This document shows, piece by piece, positions 55,345-63,017 of a stretch of 64,000 bases of DNA. The DNA lies in the NCBI GenBank assembly GCA_046352935.1, contig JAXMGR010000003.1, forward strand, positions 62,001 to 126,000, in the 5' to 3' direction. Within the stretch, counting starts at the first letter, position 1, and every line of letters begins with the position of its first letter. Source of the DNA: CAYWMY01 sp046352935 (GTDB lineage Bacteria > Pseudomonadota > Gammaproteobacteria > Steroidobacterales > Steroidobacteraceae). The translations under genes and the position numbers were made by a program. A model generated the notes under the pieces. The model did not search any database and was not told the DNA's origin. It saw only the letters and a program-made list of their open reading frames with translations.

Positions 55345-56466
55345 ATGCGGCGCGCGATGGTCACGAACGAGTTCGCGCCGTCCCACGGCGGCGTCGAACG
55401 GCTGCTCCACGAGCGCGCCCGCGGGTTCCAGCCGGAGAGCCTGACGGTGTTCGCCCCGTATACCGAGGGTTGCGAGGCCTTCGACCGGCTGCAGGCGTAT
55501 TCCGTTCGCCGCTCGGGAAAGCCGGCCCGAGCCGTCCCGATCCTGCGCGATGTGGTGCGATCCCTGGCGCCGCTCCTGGACTGCCTTCGCCAGCACCGGC
55601 GACGGCCGTTCGGCATGATCGAGTGCGGCCAGGCATTCCCCGCCAGTCTGTTCGCGTGGCTGATGCGCAGATGTTACGGCACCCCGTACATGGTCTGGGT
55701 GCACGGCAACGACCTGCTCGGTCCCTCCCGTCATCGCCTCCCCGGAGCGATGCTCCGGAAGTCCCTCCTCGGGGCGCAGGCCATCATCACCAACAGTGCC
55801 TACACCGCCGGCATCGTTGCCGCGCTGGGTATTCCGGGTGAACGCATCCGGACGATTCCGCCCGTGGTCGACACCACGAGGTTCCAGCCGGCGCCGCCAC
55901 CCGCCGCCCTCGTCGAGCGCTATCGCGTCGGGGATCGCAGGGTGCTGTTGACGGTCTGCAGGCTGGTGGAACGCAAGGGTGTCGACACGACGCTGGAAGC
56001 GATGGCACGCCTGCTCGAGGTGCGGCGGGATGTCGTGTTCCTCGTCGTCGGCGAAGGTCCCCAGCGGCCCGATCTCGAACGCCTCGTGAAGCGGCTGAAC
56101 CTCCGGGACCACGTCGTCTTCTGCGGCTCCGTTGCCGACCACGAGCTGGCCGCCCACTACCACCTGGCGTCGGTGTTCGTCATGCCGAGCCGCTACCTCG
56201 CCAGCCAGGGCAGTGTGGAAGGGCTCGGTCTCGTGTACCTCGAGGCCATGGCGAGCGGCGTGCCGGTCATCGCTGCCCGCAGTGGCGGTGTCACCGACAT
56301 CGTGCGTGACGGCGAGACCGGGCTCGTCATCGAACCCGGATCCGTGACGGATCTGGCCCGTGCCCTCGAACGCATCCTGTCCGACGAGGAATGCGCCCGG
56401 CGGCTTCGCGAGAACGGACTGGAACTCGTGCGGGCTCCGCGGGACTGGCGCGTGCTGGAACCATAG
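55345..56466 (+). CDS. GT4 glycosyltransferase resembling PimB
   Basis: The 373-residue protein starts with TNEFAPSHGGVERLL and contains CRLVERKGVDTTLEAMARLL, VVGEGPQRPDLERL, FCGSVADHELAAHYHLASVFVMPSR and VEGLGLVYLEAMASGVPVIAA. This series, including VEGLG, strongly recalls PimB, which mannosylates phosphatidyl-inositol mannoside in actinobacteria. The C-terminus is short after ARRLRENGLELV, so a few helix turns may be missing. With inositol synthesis genes nearby, an inositol-glycolipid product is plausible. Confidence 0.83.
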   Translation: MRRAMVTNEFAPSHGGVERLLHERARGFQPESLTVFAPYTEGCEAFDRLQAYSVRRSGKPARAVPILRDVVRSLAPLLDCLRQHRRRPFGMIECGQAFPASLFAWLMRRCYGTPYMVWVHGNDLLGPSRHRLPGAMLRKSLLGAQAIITNSAYTAGIVAALGIPGERIRTIPPVVDTTRFQPAPPPAALVERYRVGDRRVLLTVCRLVERKGVDTTLEAMARLLEVRRDVVFLVVGEGPQRPDLERLVKRLNLRDHVVFCGSVADHELAAHYHLASVFVMPSRYLASQGSVEGLGLVYLEAMASGVPVIAARSGGVTDIVRDGETGLVIEPGSVTDLARALERILSDEECARRLRENGLELVRAPRDWRVLEP

Positions 56467-56565
56467 CCGGCGTCCCGGCTGGCGACGCGGCGTTCCGTCC
56501 GGGACACCGGGTGCCTGCGGCGGGCTGGAAGCGCGCAGCCACACGCGCAGGTCATCGGACGATGT

Positions 56566-57207
56566 TCAGAGCTGCGGGCAGAAGTTCAGCGGATTCGCGT
56601 CATCGTGCAGCGGCTCGCGTCCGGTCCAGGTCGCGAGGTCCTGCGGTGCGTCGATGTCGAAAGCGATGCGCGGGTCGTAGTGCACCGTGAGGGCACAGCC
56701 GATGCGACGGGCCTCGCGGCAGTGACGCGCGAGGCTCTGCTCGCCGAACTGGAATTCCATGCGCGCGTCCGGCGGCAGGTACAGGGCATTCGTGCCGCTG
56801 CCGTGCTTGTCCGGGCAGATCACGATGCCGCCGCTCGTCGCGCCGATCGCGGCGATGCGCCTGAGGTCCTCCGGACGCACGGTGGGCTCGTCGCAGGGCA
56901 ACAGCAGCACGGGCCGCGCGGCGCGACGCCTGAGCTCCGCGACACCCTGCGTTGCCGCGGCGTTGAGGCCCGCGCCGCCGGTCTGGCGGATGGCGAGGAA
57001 ACCGTAGGCCTCGACCATCGCGATGACCTCGTCGCACTCGCTGATGAATGCGGCGTGGTCGTGGCCCGGGAACTCGCTCGCGGTCTCGATCGCGCGGTAC
57101 AGGAACAGCTCGTTGAGCTGACGCCGTGTGCTGTTCTCGAGGAACGGTGCGAGCCGGCTCTTGCCCGTCGCGATCGACTTCACGGGTACCAGCAGCCAGG
57201 GCGTCAT
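56566..57207 (-). CDS. cofC: CofC, phospholactate/phosphoglycerate guanylyltransferase
   Basis: The 213-residue nucleotidyltransferase activates the phospho-acid side chain of coenzyme F420. Visible features are VPVKSIATGKSRLAPFL, LLPCDEPTVRPEDL (an unusual Glu in the usual DLP position), and CPDKHGSGTNALYLPP with FQFGEQSLARHC. Its ATG overlaps the nitroreductase stop (ATGA). Substrate preference (2-phospholactate, phosphoenolpyruvate or 3-phosphoglycerate) cannot be read directly. Confidence 0.9.
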   Translation of the reverse strand: MTPWLLVPVKSIATGKSRLAPFLENSTRRQLNELFLYRAIETASEFPGHDHAAFISECDEVIAMVEAYGFLAIRQTGGAGLNAAATQGVAELRRRAARPVLLLPCDEPTVRPEDLRRIAAIGATSGGIVICPDKHGSGTNALYLPPDARMEFQFGEQSLARHCREARRIGCALTVHYDPRIAFDIDAPQDLATWTGREPLHDDANPLNFCPQL

Positions 57208-57872
57208 GGTCCGGCTCCCCGGCCCCGGGGTGTCCGAACGACGTCGGCGAGCGGGCGGCGCGAATACGGCTTGCCGGGCGCGGCGGGATGGCCGAGCGTG
57301 ACGAGCGCCTGGGGCCGCCAGTCCGCGGGCAGCTCCAGTGCCGCCACGACCGCCTCCGGGCAGAACAGCGGCGCGCACATCCAGCAGGCGCCGAGGCCCG
57401 CCGCATGGGCCGCGAGCAGCAGGTTCTGCACCGCCATCGCAGTGCTCTGCACGGCCATCAGGTACTCGGCGTCGTGCCGCAGCGTGTCTCGGTAGACGTC
57501 CATGTCGGACAGGGTCGCGGCGACGAGGATCACGACCGGCGCGCCCGTGATGCGCTCGAACGAGCGCGCGGCATCGGCCTCGACGGCTGCGGGATCGTCC
57601 CCGTCCCGCCGGCGGTCCGCCCGCAGGCGCTGTCCCATGGCCGCTGCGAGCCGGGCCTTGTCCTCGCGATCGGTCATCACGACGAAGCGCCAGGGCTGGC
57701 GGTTGTGCGCGGAGGGTGCGTCGATCGCCGCGCGGAGCAGTTCGTCGATGAGTGCGGGTGCGACGGGATCGGGTCGATAACGGCGGATCGAACGCCGCCC
57801 GGCCATGAGGTCCGTGGCCTCGCGCAGCGCGTCGAATCCGATCGCGGCGGCCGACGGCGCGGGAACCTTCAT
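57204..57872 (-). CDS. FbiB C-terminal-like nitroreductase (dehydro-F420-0 reductase)
   Basis: The 222-residue FMN-binding nitroreductase has AGRRSIRRYRPDPV, APSAHNRQPWRFVVM and GACWMCAPLFCPEAV followed by LGHPAAPGKPYSRRPLADVV. It corresponds to the C-terminal domain of actinobacterial FbiB, here a separate gene next to cofE. That domain reduces dehydro-F420-0. It overlaps cofE and cofC by ATGA at both ends. Confidence 0.87.
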   Translation of the reverse strand: MKVPAPSAAAIGFDALREATDLMAGRRSIRRYRPDPVAPALIDELLRAAIDAPSAHNRQPWRFVVMTDREDKARLAAAMGQRLRADRRRDGDDPAAVEADAARSFERITGAPVVILVAATLSDMDVYRDTLRHDAEYLMAVQSTAMAVQNLLLAAHAAGLGACWMCAPLFCPEAVVAALELPADWRPQALVTLGHPAAPGKPYSRRPLADVVRTPRGRGAGP

Positions 57873-58693
57873 CGGAACAGGTCCCGGCTGCGCGGCCGGA
57901 TGAGCTCGCGCGCGCTGCCTTCGCGTCGCGCTTGCGGTACGCCGCGCACGAGGATCACGGGACGGCCCTCGTCGGCCTGGCCCATCAGCAGCGACGCTGC
58001 CGAGGCGATCTCGTCGGCGAGGCCGATCTCGGTACTGCGCAGTGTGCGGTCGAAGAGATCGGGCCGGCCGCGCAGGTCGAGCAGGCCCGGCAGTCCGGCG
58101 ACGCCGAGCGCCACGCCGACCGTACCGGTGCGGAAGGGGCGGCCGTGGCTGTCGTTGATGACGATGCCGACGTCGGCTCCGGTCCGGCGGCGCAGCTCCC
58201 CGCGCAGGGCCGCGCTGGACGCGTCCGGGTCGCGGGGCAGGAGCAGTGCGACGCCCGCGCCGTCACCCTGCTGCACATTGGACTGGTCGATGCCGGCATT
58301 CGCCATCACGAAACCGAGCCGATGCACGACGACGATGACGTCGTAGCTCGAACGCAGCACTTCCTCCGACTCGGAGAGGATGAGCTCGACGATGCGCGCA
58401 TCGCGGCCCGTCTCCTGCCCGAGTTCTACGGCGCGGGGCGAAGGCTCGACCGTGTCGATCGCCACGGTGCGACCTTCGGACTTCGAGACGATCTTCTGCG
58501 CCACGACGAGGACGTCACCGTCGTGCAGCCGCTCGCCGGCGCGCTCGACCGCCTGCAGGATCAGGTCCGCGAGGTCGTCGCCGGGCCTCACCATCGGCAG
58601 GCCGGGCAGGGCGATGAGCTGGAGCCGGCCGGGCTCGCCTGCCGCTCCGGCTGCAGCACCGGGCCCGCCTTCCGGCGCGGAGGCTGCGCTCAT
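57869..58693 (-). CDS. cofE: CofE, F420-0:L-glutamate ligase
   Basis: The 274-residue ligase adds gamma-linked glutamates to F420-0 using GTP. It has LPGLPMVRPGDDLADLI, VVAQKIVSKSEGR, VIVVVHRLGFVMANAGIDQSNV and VINDSHGRPFRTG, the classic family signatures. The ATG at 58693 overlaps the fbiC stop by one base (TGATG). It corresponds to the N-terminal half of FbiB. Confidence 0.93.
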   Translation of the reverse strand: MSAASAPEGGPGAAAGAAGEPGRLQLIALPGLPMVRPGDDLADLILQAVERAGERLHDGDVLVVAQKIVSKSEGRTVAIDTVEPSPRAVELGQETGRDARIVELILSESEEVLRSSYDVIVVVHRLGFVMANAGIDQSNVQQGDGAGVALLLPRDPDASSAALRGELRRRTGADVGIVINDSHGRPFRTGTVGVALGVAGLPGLLDLRGRPDLFDRTLRSTEIGLADEIASAASLLMGQADEGRPVILVRGVPQARREGSARELIRPRSRDLFR

Positions 58694-61098
58694 CAGGTCG
58701 CGCATCCCGCGGCACGCGCGGCCGCGGAACCCGACTGCGCGCGCTTGCCCGCCGGCGTCAGCACCAGCGACGTGAGCGCGGAGGCTGCGTAGGACAGCTC
58801 GCGGCGATCCCCGGGGACTGCGCCATAGAGGGTCGTGCGCTGCATGGGCGTGCGGCCGAGACTCTGGACGAGGCGGTCCATCTGTGCGGGGCACCATTCC
58901 TGTCCGTTCTGTGTGCCGGCGGCGCGCGAGATGCTCTCGTTCATGAGCGTGCCCCCGAGGTCGTTCGCGCCGGCCCTGAGGCAGGCGCGCACACCTTCCT
59001 CGCCGAGCTTGACCCAGGACACCTGGACGTTCGGCAGCACGGGATGCAGCGCGAGCCGCGCGATGGCATGCATGAGCACGGTCTCGCGGAACGTCGGTCC
59101 CTTGCGCGCGAGCCCCTTGAAATAGAGCGGTGCTTCCATGTGCACGAACGGCAGCGGCACGAACTCGGTGAAGCCGCCCGTGCGTGCCTGCAGCCTGCGG
59201 ATCGCGAGCAGGTGTCGCGCCCAGTGCAGCGGCGACTCGATGTGACCGAACATGATGGTCGCGGTCGTGCGCAGCCCCACGCGGTGCGCGGTCCCGACGA
59301 CATCGAGCCATTCGGCCGTGTCGACCTTGTCCGGGCAGAGCACCGCGCGCATGTCGTCGTCGAGGATCTCGGCCGCCGTGCCGGGCAGGCTGCCGAGGCC
59401 TGCGGCCTGCAGGCGGCGCAGGTAGTCCTCGAGCGGCAGGCCGAGCGTCGTGGCGCCGTGCGTGACCTCGAGCGGCGAGAAGGCATGGACGTGCATGCCG
59501 GGAACCGCTTCCTTCACGGCGCCGAGCAGGGAGAGATAGGTCTCGCCGGTGTAGTCTGGATGGATGCCGCCCTGCATGCAGACTTCGGTGGCGCCGCGGT
59601 CCCAGGCCTCGCGCACGCGCCGCTGGATCTCCGCGAAGTCGAGGTCGTACGCGGGCCCCCGGAGCGAGTTCGCCTTCGTCGATTTCGAGAAGGCGCAGAA
59701 GCTGCAGCGATAGGCGCAGACGTTCGTGTAGTTGATGTTGCGGTTCACGACATAACGCACGACGTCGCTGGCGGTCTCGCGGCGCAGGTCGTCGGCCGCC
59801 GTGCAGACGGCGTGGAAGTCCTCGTCGCGTGCCTCGAACAGCCGCACGATCTCGGCCTCCGCGAGTTCCTCGCCGGCGCGGGCGCGTTCGATGCTGCGGG
59901 TGACGGCGGCGGCCGGCGTCCGTGCCGGCGCACCGATGCGGGCCACGACGGGGATGGGGCCGGTGACGCCGGGCGACCAGCCGTCCGTGCGCGCATATCC
60001 GCTCGCGTCCATCGCGCGCAGCACGCGGGTCATCTGGCCCGCATCGAGCCAGCGGCGGCCGGCCGTGGCGAATTCGGGATAGACGGGCAGGCGCTCCACG
60101 AGCGTCCTGCCGGCCGCAGCCGTGCGGGCGCGCAGGACTTCGATCTGCGGCCAGGGCATCTCGGGATTCACGTGGTCGGGCGTGACCGGCGAGACACCGC
60201 CCCAGTCGTTGATGCCGGCCGCGAGCAGCAGCGGGTATTCCTCCGGCGAGAGATTCGGGGGCGCCTGGATGTTCATGGCGGGCCCGAAGACCAGGCGCGC
60301 CGCGGCCACGGTCCACATGAGGTCGTCGAGGTCGGGCTCCGGCGCGCCGGCCATGCGCGTGTCGGTCTTGCCGCGGAAGTTCTGGACGATGATCTCCTGC
60401 AGATGACCGTGGCGTTCGTGCAGGTCGCGCAACGCGAGCAGCGCGTCGATGCGCTCCTCGCGTGTCTCGCCGATGCCGATCAGGATCCCGCTCGTGAACG
60501 GGATGGCGAGTTCGCCCGCGAGGCGGATGTTCCCGAGGCGCACCGCGGGCACCTTGTCCGGCGAGCCGTAGTGCGGCATGCCTTTGACGCAGAGGCGGTC
60601 CGCGAGCGTCTCCAGCATGATGCCCTGGGACACCGAGACCACACGCAGCTGCGCCAGTTCGGCTGCGGTGGTGACGCCCGGGTTGACGTGCACGAGGAGC
60701 GAGGTCTCGCGGTTGACGAGCTCGCACATGGCCGCGAGATAGGAAATCGTCGTCGCGTGGCCGAGTTCCCGCAAGTGTTCGCGCGCCGCGCCGTAACGCA
60801 GCTCGGGCTTGTCGCCCAGCGTGAACAGCACCTCGTGACAGCCCGCGCGTTCACCGGCGCGCGCGATTGCGAGCACTTCCTCCGGCGTCAGGTAGGGCCT
60901 CGGCAGGTTCCGCGGCGCGGTCGCGAAGGTGCAGTAGTGGCACTGGTCGCGGCACAGGCGCGTGAGCGGCACGAACACCTTGCGCGAGTACGAAACGATC
61001 CGGTCGTGCGCAAGGTCGCGCTGGTGGACCGCCTCGGCGAGCAGATTCCCGAGCGATTCGGCCCGCAGAAGCTGGCGCAGCTCCTCGTCGCGTTGCAT
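58693..61098 (-). CDS. fbiC: FbiC, fused CofG-CofH F0 synthase
   Basis: The 801-residue enzyme carries two radical SAM domains. CofG-like CRDQCHYCTF is near residues 50-57 and CofH-like CAYRCSFCAFSKS near 458-466. Together they build the deazaflavin F0 from tyrosine and a flavin precursor. ATG at 61098 follows GAGGGGG; a GTG three bases earlier is possible. Fusion in the G-H order is the FbiC form known from actinobacteria. It opens the F420 operon. Confidence 0.95.
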   Translation of the reverse strand: MQRDEELRQLLRAESLGNLLAEAVHQRDLAHDRIVSYSRKVFVPLTRLCRDQCHYCTFATAPRNLPRPYLTPEEVLAIARAGERAGCHEVLFTLGDKPELRYGAAREHLRELGHATTISYLAAMCELVNRETSLLVHVNPGVTTAAELAQLRVVSVSQGIMLETLADRLCVKGMPHYGSPDKVPAVRLGNIRLAGELAIPFTSGILIGIGETREERIDALLALRDLHERHGHLQEIIVQNFRGKTDTRMAGAPEPDLDDLMWTVAAARLVFGPAMNIQAPPNLSPEEYPLLLAAGINDWGGVSPVTPDHVNPEMPWPQIEVLRARTAAAGRTLVERLPVYPEFATAGRRWLDAGQMTRVLRAMDASGYARTDGWSPGVTGPIPVVARIGAPARTPAAAVTRSIERARAGEELAEAEIVRLFEARDEDFHAVCTAADDLRRETASDVVRYVVNRNINYTNVCAYRCSFCAFSKSTKANSLRGPAYDLDFAEIQRRVREAWDRGATEVCMQGGIHPDYTGETYLSLLGAVKEAVPGMHVHAFSPLEVTHGATTLGLPLEDYLRRLQAAGLGSLPGTAAEILDDDMRAVLCPDKVDTAEWLDVVGTAHRVGLRTTATIMFGHIESPLHWARHLLAIRRLQARTGGFTEFVPLPFVHMEAPLYFKGLARKGPTFRETVLMHAIARLALHPVLPNVQVSWVKLGEEGVRACLRAGANDLGGTLMNESISRAAGTQNGQEWCPAQMDRLVQSLGRTPMQRTTLYGAVPGDRRELSYAASALTSLVLTPAGKRAQSGSAAARAAGCAT

Positions 61099-61151
61099 CA
61101 CTGGTTTCCCCCTCGTGGTGACGGCCTGCCGGGATTCCGGGACCCGGACAT

Positions 61152-61178
61152 GTCCCGACCGGTGGCGCCGGTCGGGAC
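61152..61178. repeat. Perfect 11-bp inverted repeat in the fbiC leader
   Basis: GTCCCGACCGG (61152-61162) and CCGGTCGGGAC (61168-61178) are separated by TGGCG. It lies between a minus-strand TAAAAT (complement of 61195-61200), a possible -10 of the F420 operon, and the fbiC start. It may act as an operator or as an RNA hairpin in the leader. Confidence 0.65.
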
Positions 61179-61194
61179 CGGTTCCCGTCCGGCG

Positions 61195-61200
61195 ATTTTA
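61195..61200 (-). promoter_or_regulatory. Candidate -10 of the F420 operon
   Basis: TAAAAT on the minus strand lies about 100 bp before fbiC. No consensus -35 is seen, so this is tentative. Confidence 0.3.
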
Positions 61201-61299
61201 GGGGTGGTTCCGGTTCGTTGGACAGGGGTGCGAGCAGATTAGTGTGCAGGATGTGCAGGCCGGCGATCCAGGTTGTCCATCCGGCCGCGCCGCACCGGT

Positions 61300-61328
61300 T
61301 TGCACCGTGTCGGACGAGCCCTTAGACT
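61300..61328 (+). promoter_or_regulatory. Candidate promoter of the thiolase-like gene
   Basis: TTGCAC at 61300-61305 and TAGACT at 61323-61328 are separated by 17 bp, with a predicted start about 30 bases before the ATG at 61365. Confidence 0.6.
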
Positions 61329-61364
61329 GCCGGAAACCCCCGGAATTCCGCGAGAGAACCGAAC

Positions 61365-62537
61365 ATGCATCCCCTGCGTGGCGCTGTCGCCATCGTCGGC
61401 GCGGCCGACACCCCCGTGGGCGTGGTCCCGCACATGAGCGCGACGCAGCTGTGCATCGACGCCGCGCGCAGGGCCCGGCGCGACGCCGGCCTGCGCAAGG
61501 ACCAGATCGACGGGTTCATCACCTGCAATTCGATGGCCGAGCCCTACATGTACCACGCCGAGGCGATGGCGGAGTACCTGCAGATCTGCCCGCGCTACTG
61601 CAAGAGCGCCGCGACCGGCGGCGGCACGACGTTCTCGGTGCTCCACGAGGCGGCTTCCGCGATCAGCACCGGCATGTGCCACACGGTGCTCATCACGATG
61701 GCCGACAGCCTGCGCAGCGGCCTGAGCCGCGAGCAGGCCATGACCATGCAGTCCTCCACCGGCCATGCACAGTTCGAGACGCCCTACGGCCCCACGGTGC
61801 CGGCCTTCTATGCGCTGATCGCGCGCGCCCACATGGCCGAGTACGGCACCACGGAGGCGCAGTTCGCCGCGGTGGCAGTGCAGGCGCGGCGCCACGCCAG
61901 CCTGAACCCGACAGCGCAGATGCGCGAGCTGATCACGGTCGACGACGTGCTGAGTTCACGGCTGATCGCGGATCCGCTGCACCTGCTGGACTGTTCGCTG
62001 GTGTCCGACGGCGGCGCGGCCGTGATCGTCACCTCGGCCGAGCGCGCGCGCGATTTCCCGCATGCGCCGGTCTACCTGCTGGGCGCGGGCGAGGGCCACA
62101 GCCACGAGCACATCAGCCAGGCGCGCAGTCTGACGACCTCCGCGGCGCGCGAGGCCGGCGAGCGTGCCTTCGCGATGGCGGGCCTCGGACCGCGCGACAT
62201 GGACTTCGCCCAGCTCTACGATTGCTTCACGCCCACGGTGCTGGTCGAACTCGAGGATCTCGGCTTCTGCGCCAAGGGCGAGGGCGGTCCGTTCATCGAG
62301 TCCGGCGCGATCGCCCTCGGTGGATCGCTGCCCGTCAACACGCACGGCGGCCTGCTGTCGCACTGCCATCCCGGTCATCCGGGGTCCATGTTCGCGTTGA
62401 CCGAGACCGTCTGCCAGTTGCGCCATGCGGCCGGCGAGCGACAGGTCCGGGATGCGCAGACGGCGCTCGTGCACGCGCAGGGCGGCATCATGTCGAGCCA
62501 TACGACCATCATCGTCAGCCGGGAGCGCAACCCGTGA
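61365..62537 (+). CDS. SCP-x/Ltp2-like thiolase-superfamily protein
   Basis: The 390-residue protein has YDCFTPTVLVELEDLGFCAKGEGGPF and LPVNTHGGLLSHCHPGHPGSM (in parts), the signature of SCP-x thiolases and Ltp2-type aldolases. At the place where thiolases carry the N-terminal nucleophilic cysteine, the sequence reads SAATGGGTTFSVLHEA with no Cys, which fits an Ltp2-like retro-aldolase more than a thiolase. It overlaps the DUF35 gene by GTGA. A role in steroid or branched acyl-CoA side-chain cleavage is inferred. Confidence 0.83.
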   Translation: MHPLRGAVAIVGAADTPVGVVPHMSATQLCIDAARRARRDAGLRKDQIDGFITCNSMAEPYMYHAEAMAEYLQICPRYCKSAATGGGTTFSVLHEAASAISTGMCHTVLITMADSLRSGLSREQAMTMQSSTGHAQFETPYGPTVPAFYALIARAHMAEYGTTEAQFAAVAVQARRHASLNPTAQMRELITVDDVLSSRLIADPLHLLDCSLVSDGGAAVIVTSAERARDFPHAPVYLLGAGEGHSHEHISQARSLTTSAAREAGERAFAMAGLGPRDMDFAQLYDCFTPTVLVELEDLGFCAKGEGGPFIESGAIALGGSLPVNTHGGLLSHCHPGHPGSMFALTETVCQLRHAAGERQVRDAQTALVHAQGGIMSSHTTIIVSRERNP

Positions 62538-62950
62538 GCGACCACGCCGGAAAGCATTTCCCGCGACCGAACGCGGAGACGCAGCCCTGGTGGGACGCGT
62601 GCCGCGAGAGCCGGTTGCTGCTGCAGCGCTGTTCGGCCTGCGGCGCACACCAGTTCTATCCACGCATGATGTGCGTGCACTGCGACAGCGACGCCGTCGA
62701 GTGGGTGCAGGCGAGCGGTCGCGGGCGGATCCGCAGCTACACCGTCGTGCGTCGTCCGGTGTCGAAGGGCTACGCCGCGATGACGCCCTACATCGTGGCA
62801 CTCGTCGAGCTGGCCGAGGGACCGACGATGATGAGCAACATCGTCGAATGCGCACCCGAGACGGCCGCGATCGGTCTGCCGGTGCAGGTGACCTTCGAAC
62901 GCTGGTCGGAGGACGTCGCGATCCCGGTGTTCCGGCCGACGACGGGCTGA
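62534..62950 (+). CDS. DUF35 zinc-ribbon/OB-fold partner protein
   Basis: The 138-residue protein has a zinc ribbon CSACGAHQFYPRMMCVHC and an OB fold after it (IRSYTVVRRPV, YIVALVELAEGPTMMSNIV). DUF35 proteins bind thiolase-like enzymes and acyl-CoA. It starts at GTG overlapping the upstream stop, which supports a complex with that protein. Confidence 0.9.
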   Translation: MSDHAGKHFPRPNAETQPWWDACRESRLLLQRCSACGAHQFYPRMMCVHCDSDAVEWVQASGRGRIRSYTVVRRPVSKGYAAMTPYIVALVELAEGPTMMSNIVECAPETAAIGLPVQVTFERWSEDVAIPVFRPTTG

Positions 62951-63017
62951 CGGCAGATACCCTCGCAGCGGTCCCGCGGGACGGCCCGTGCAACCTGCCG
63001 CCCGGGGCGATTCCGCC

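Noticed and set aside
56472..56505. GTCCCGG/CCGGGAC inverted repeat after the PimB-like gene as a terminator
   Set aside because: The stem is short with a 20-nt loop and no T-run.
62971..62982. 12-bp palindrome between DUF35 and acyl-CoA ligase as a terminator
   Set aside because: It has no loop and no T-run; at most a weak protein-binding site.
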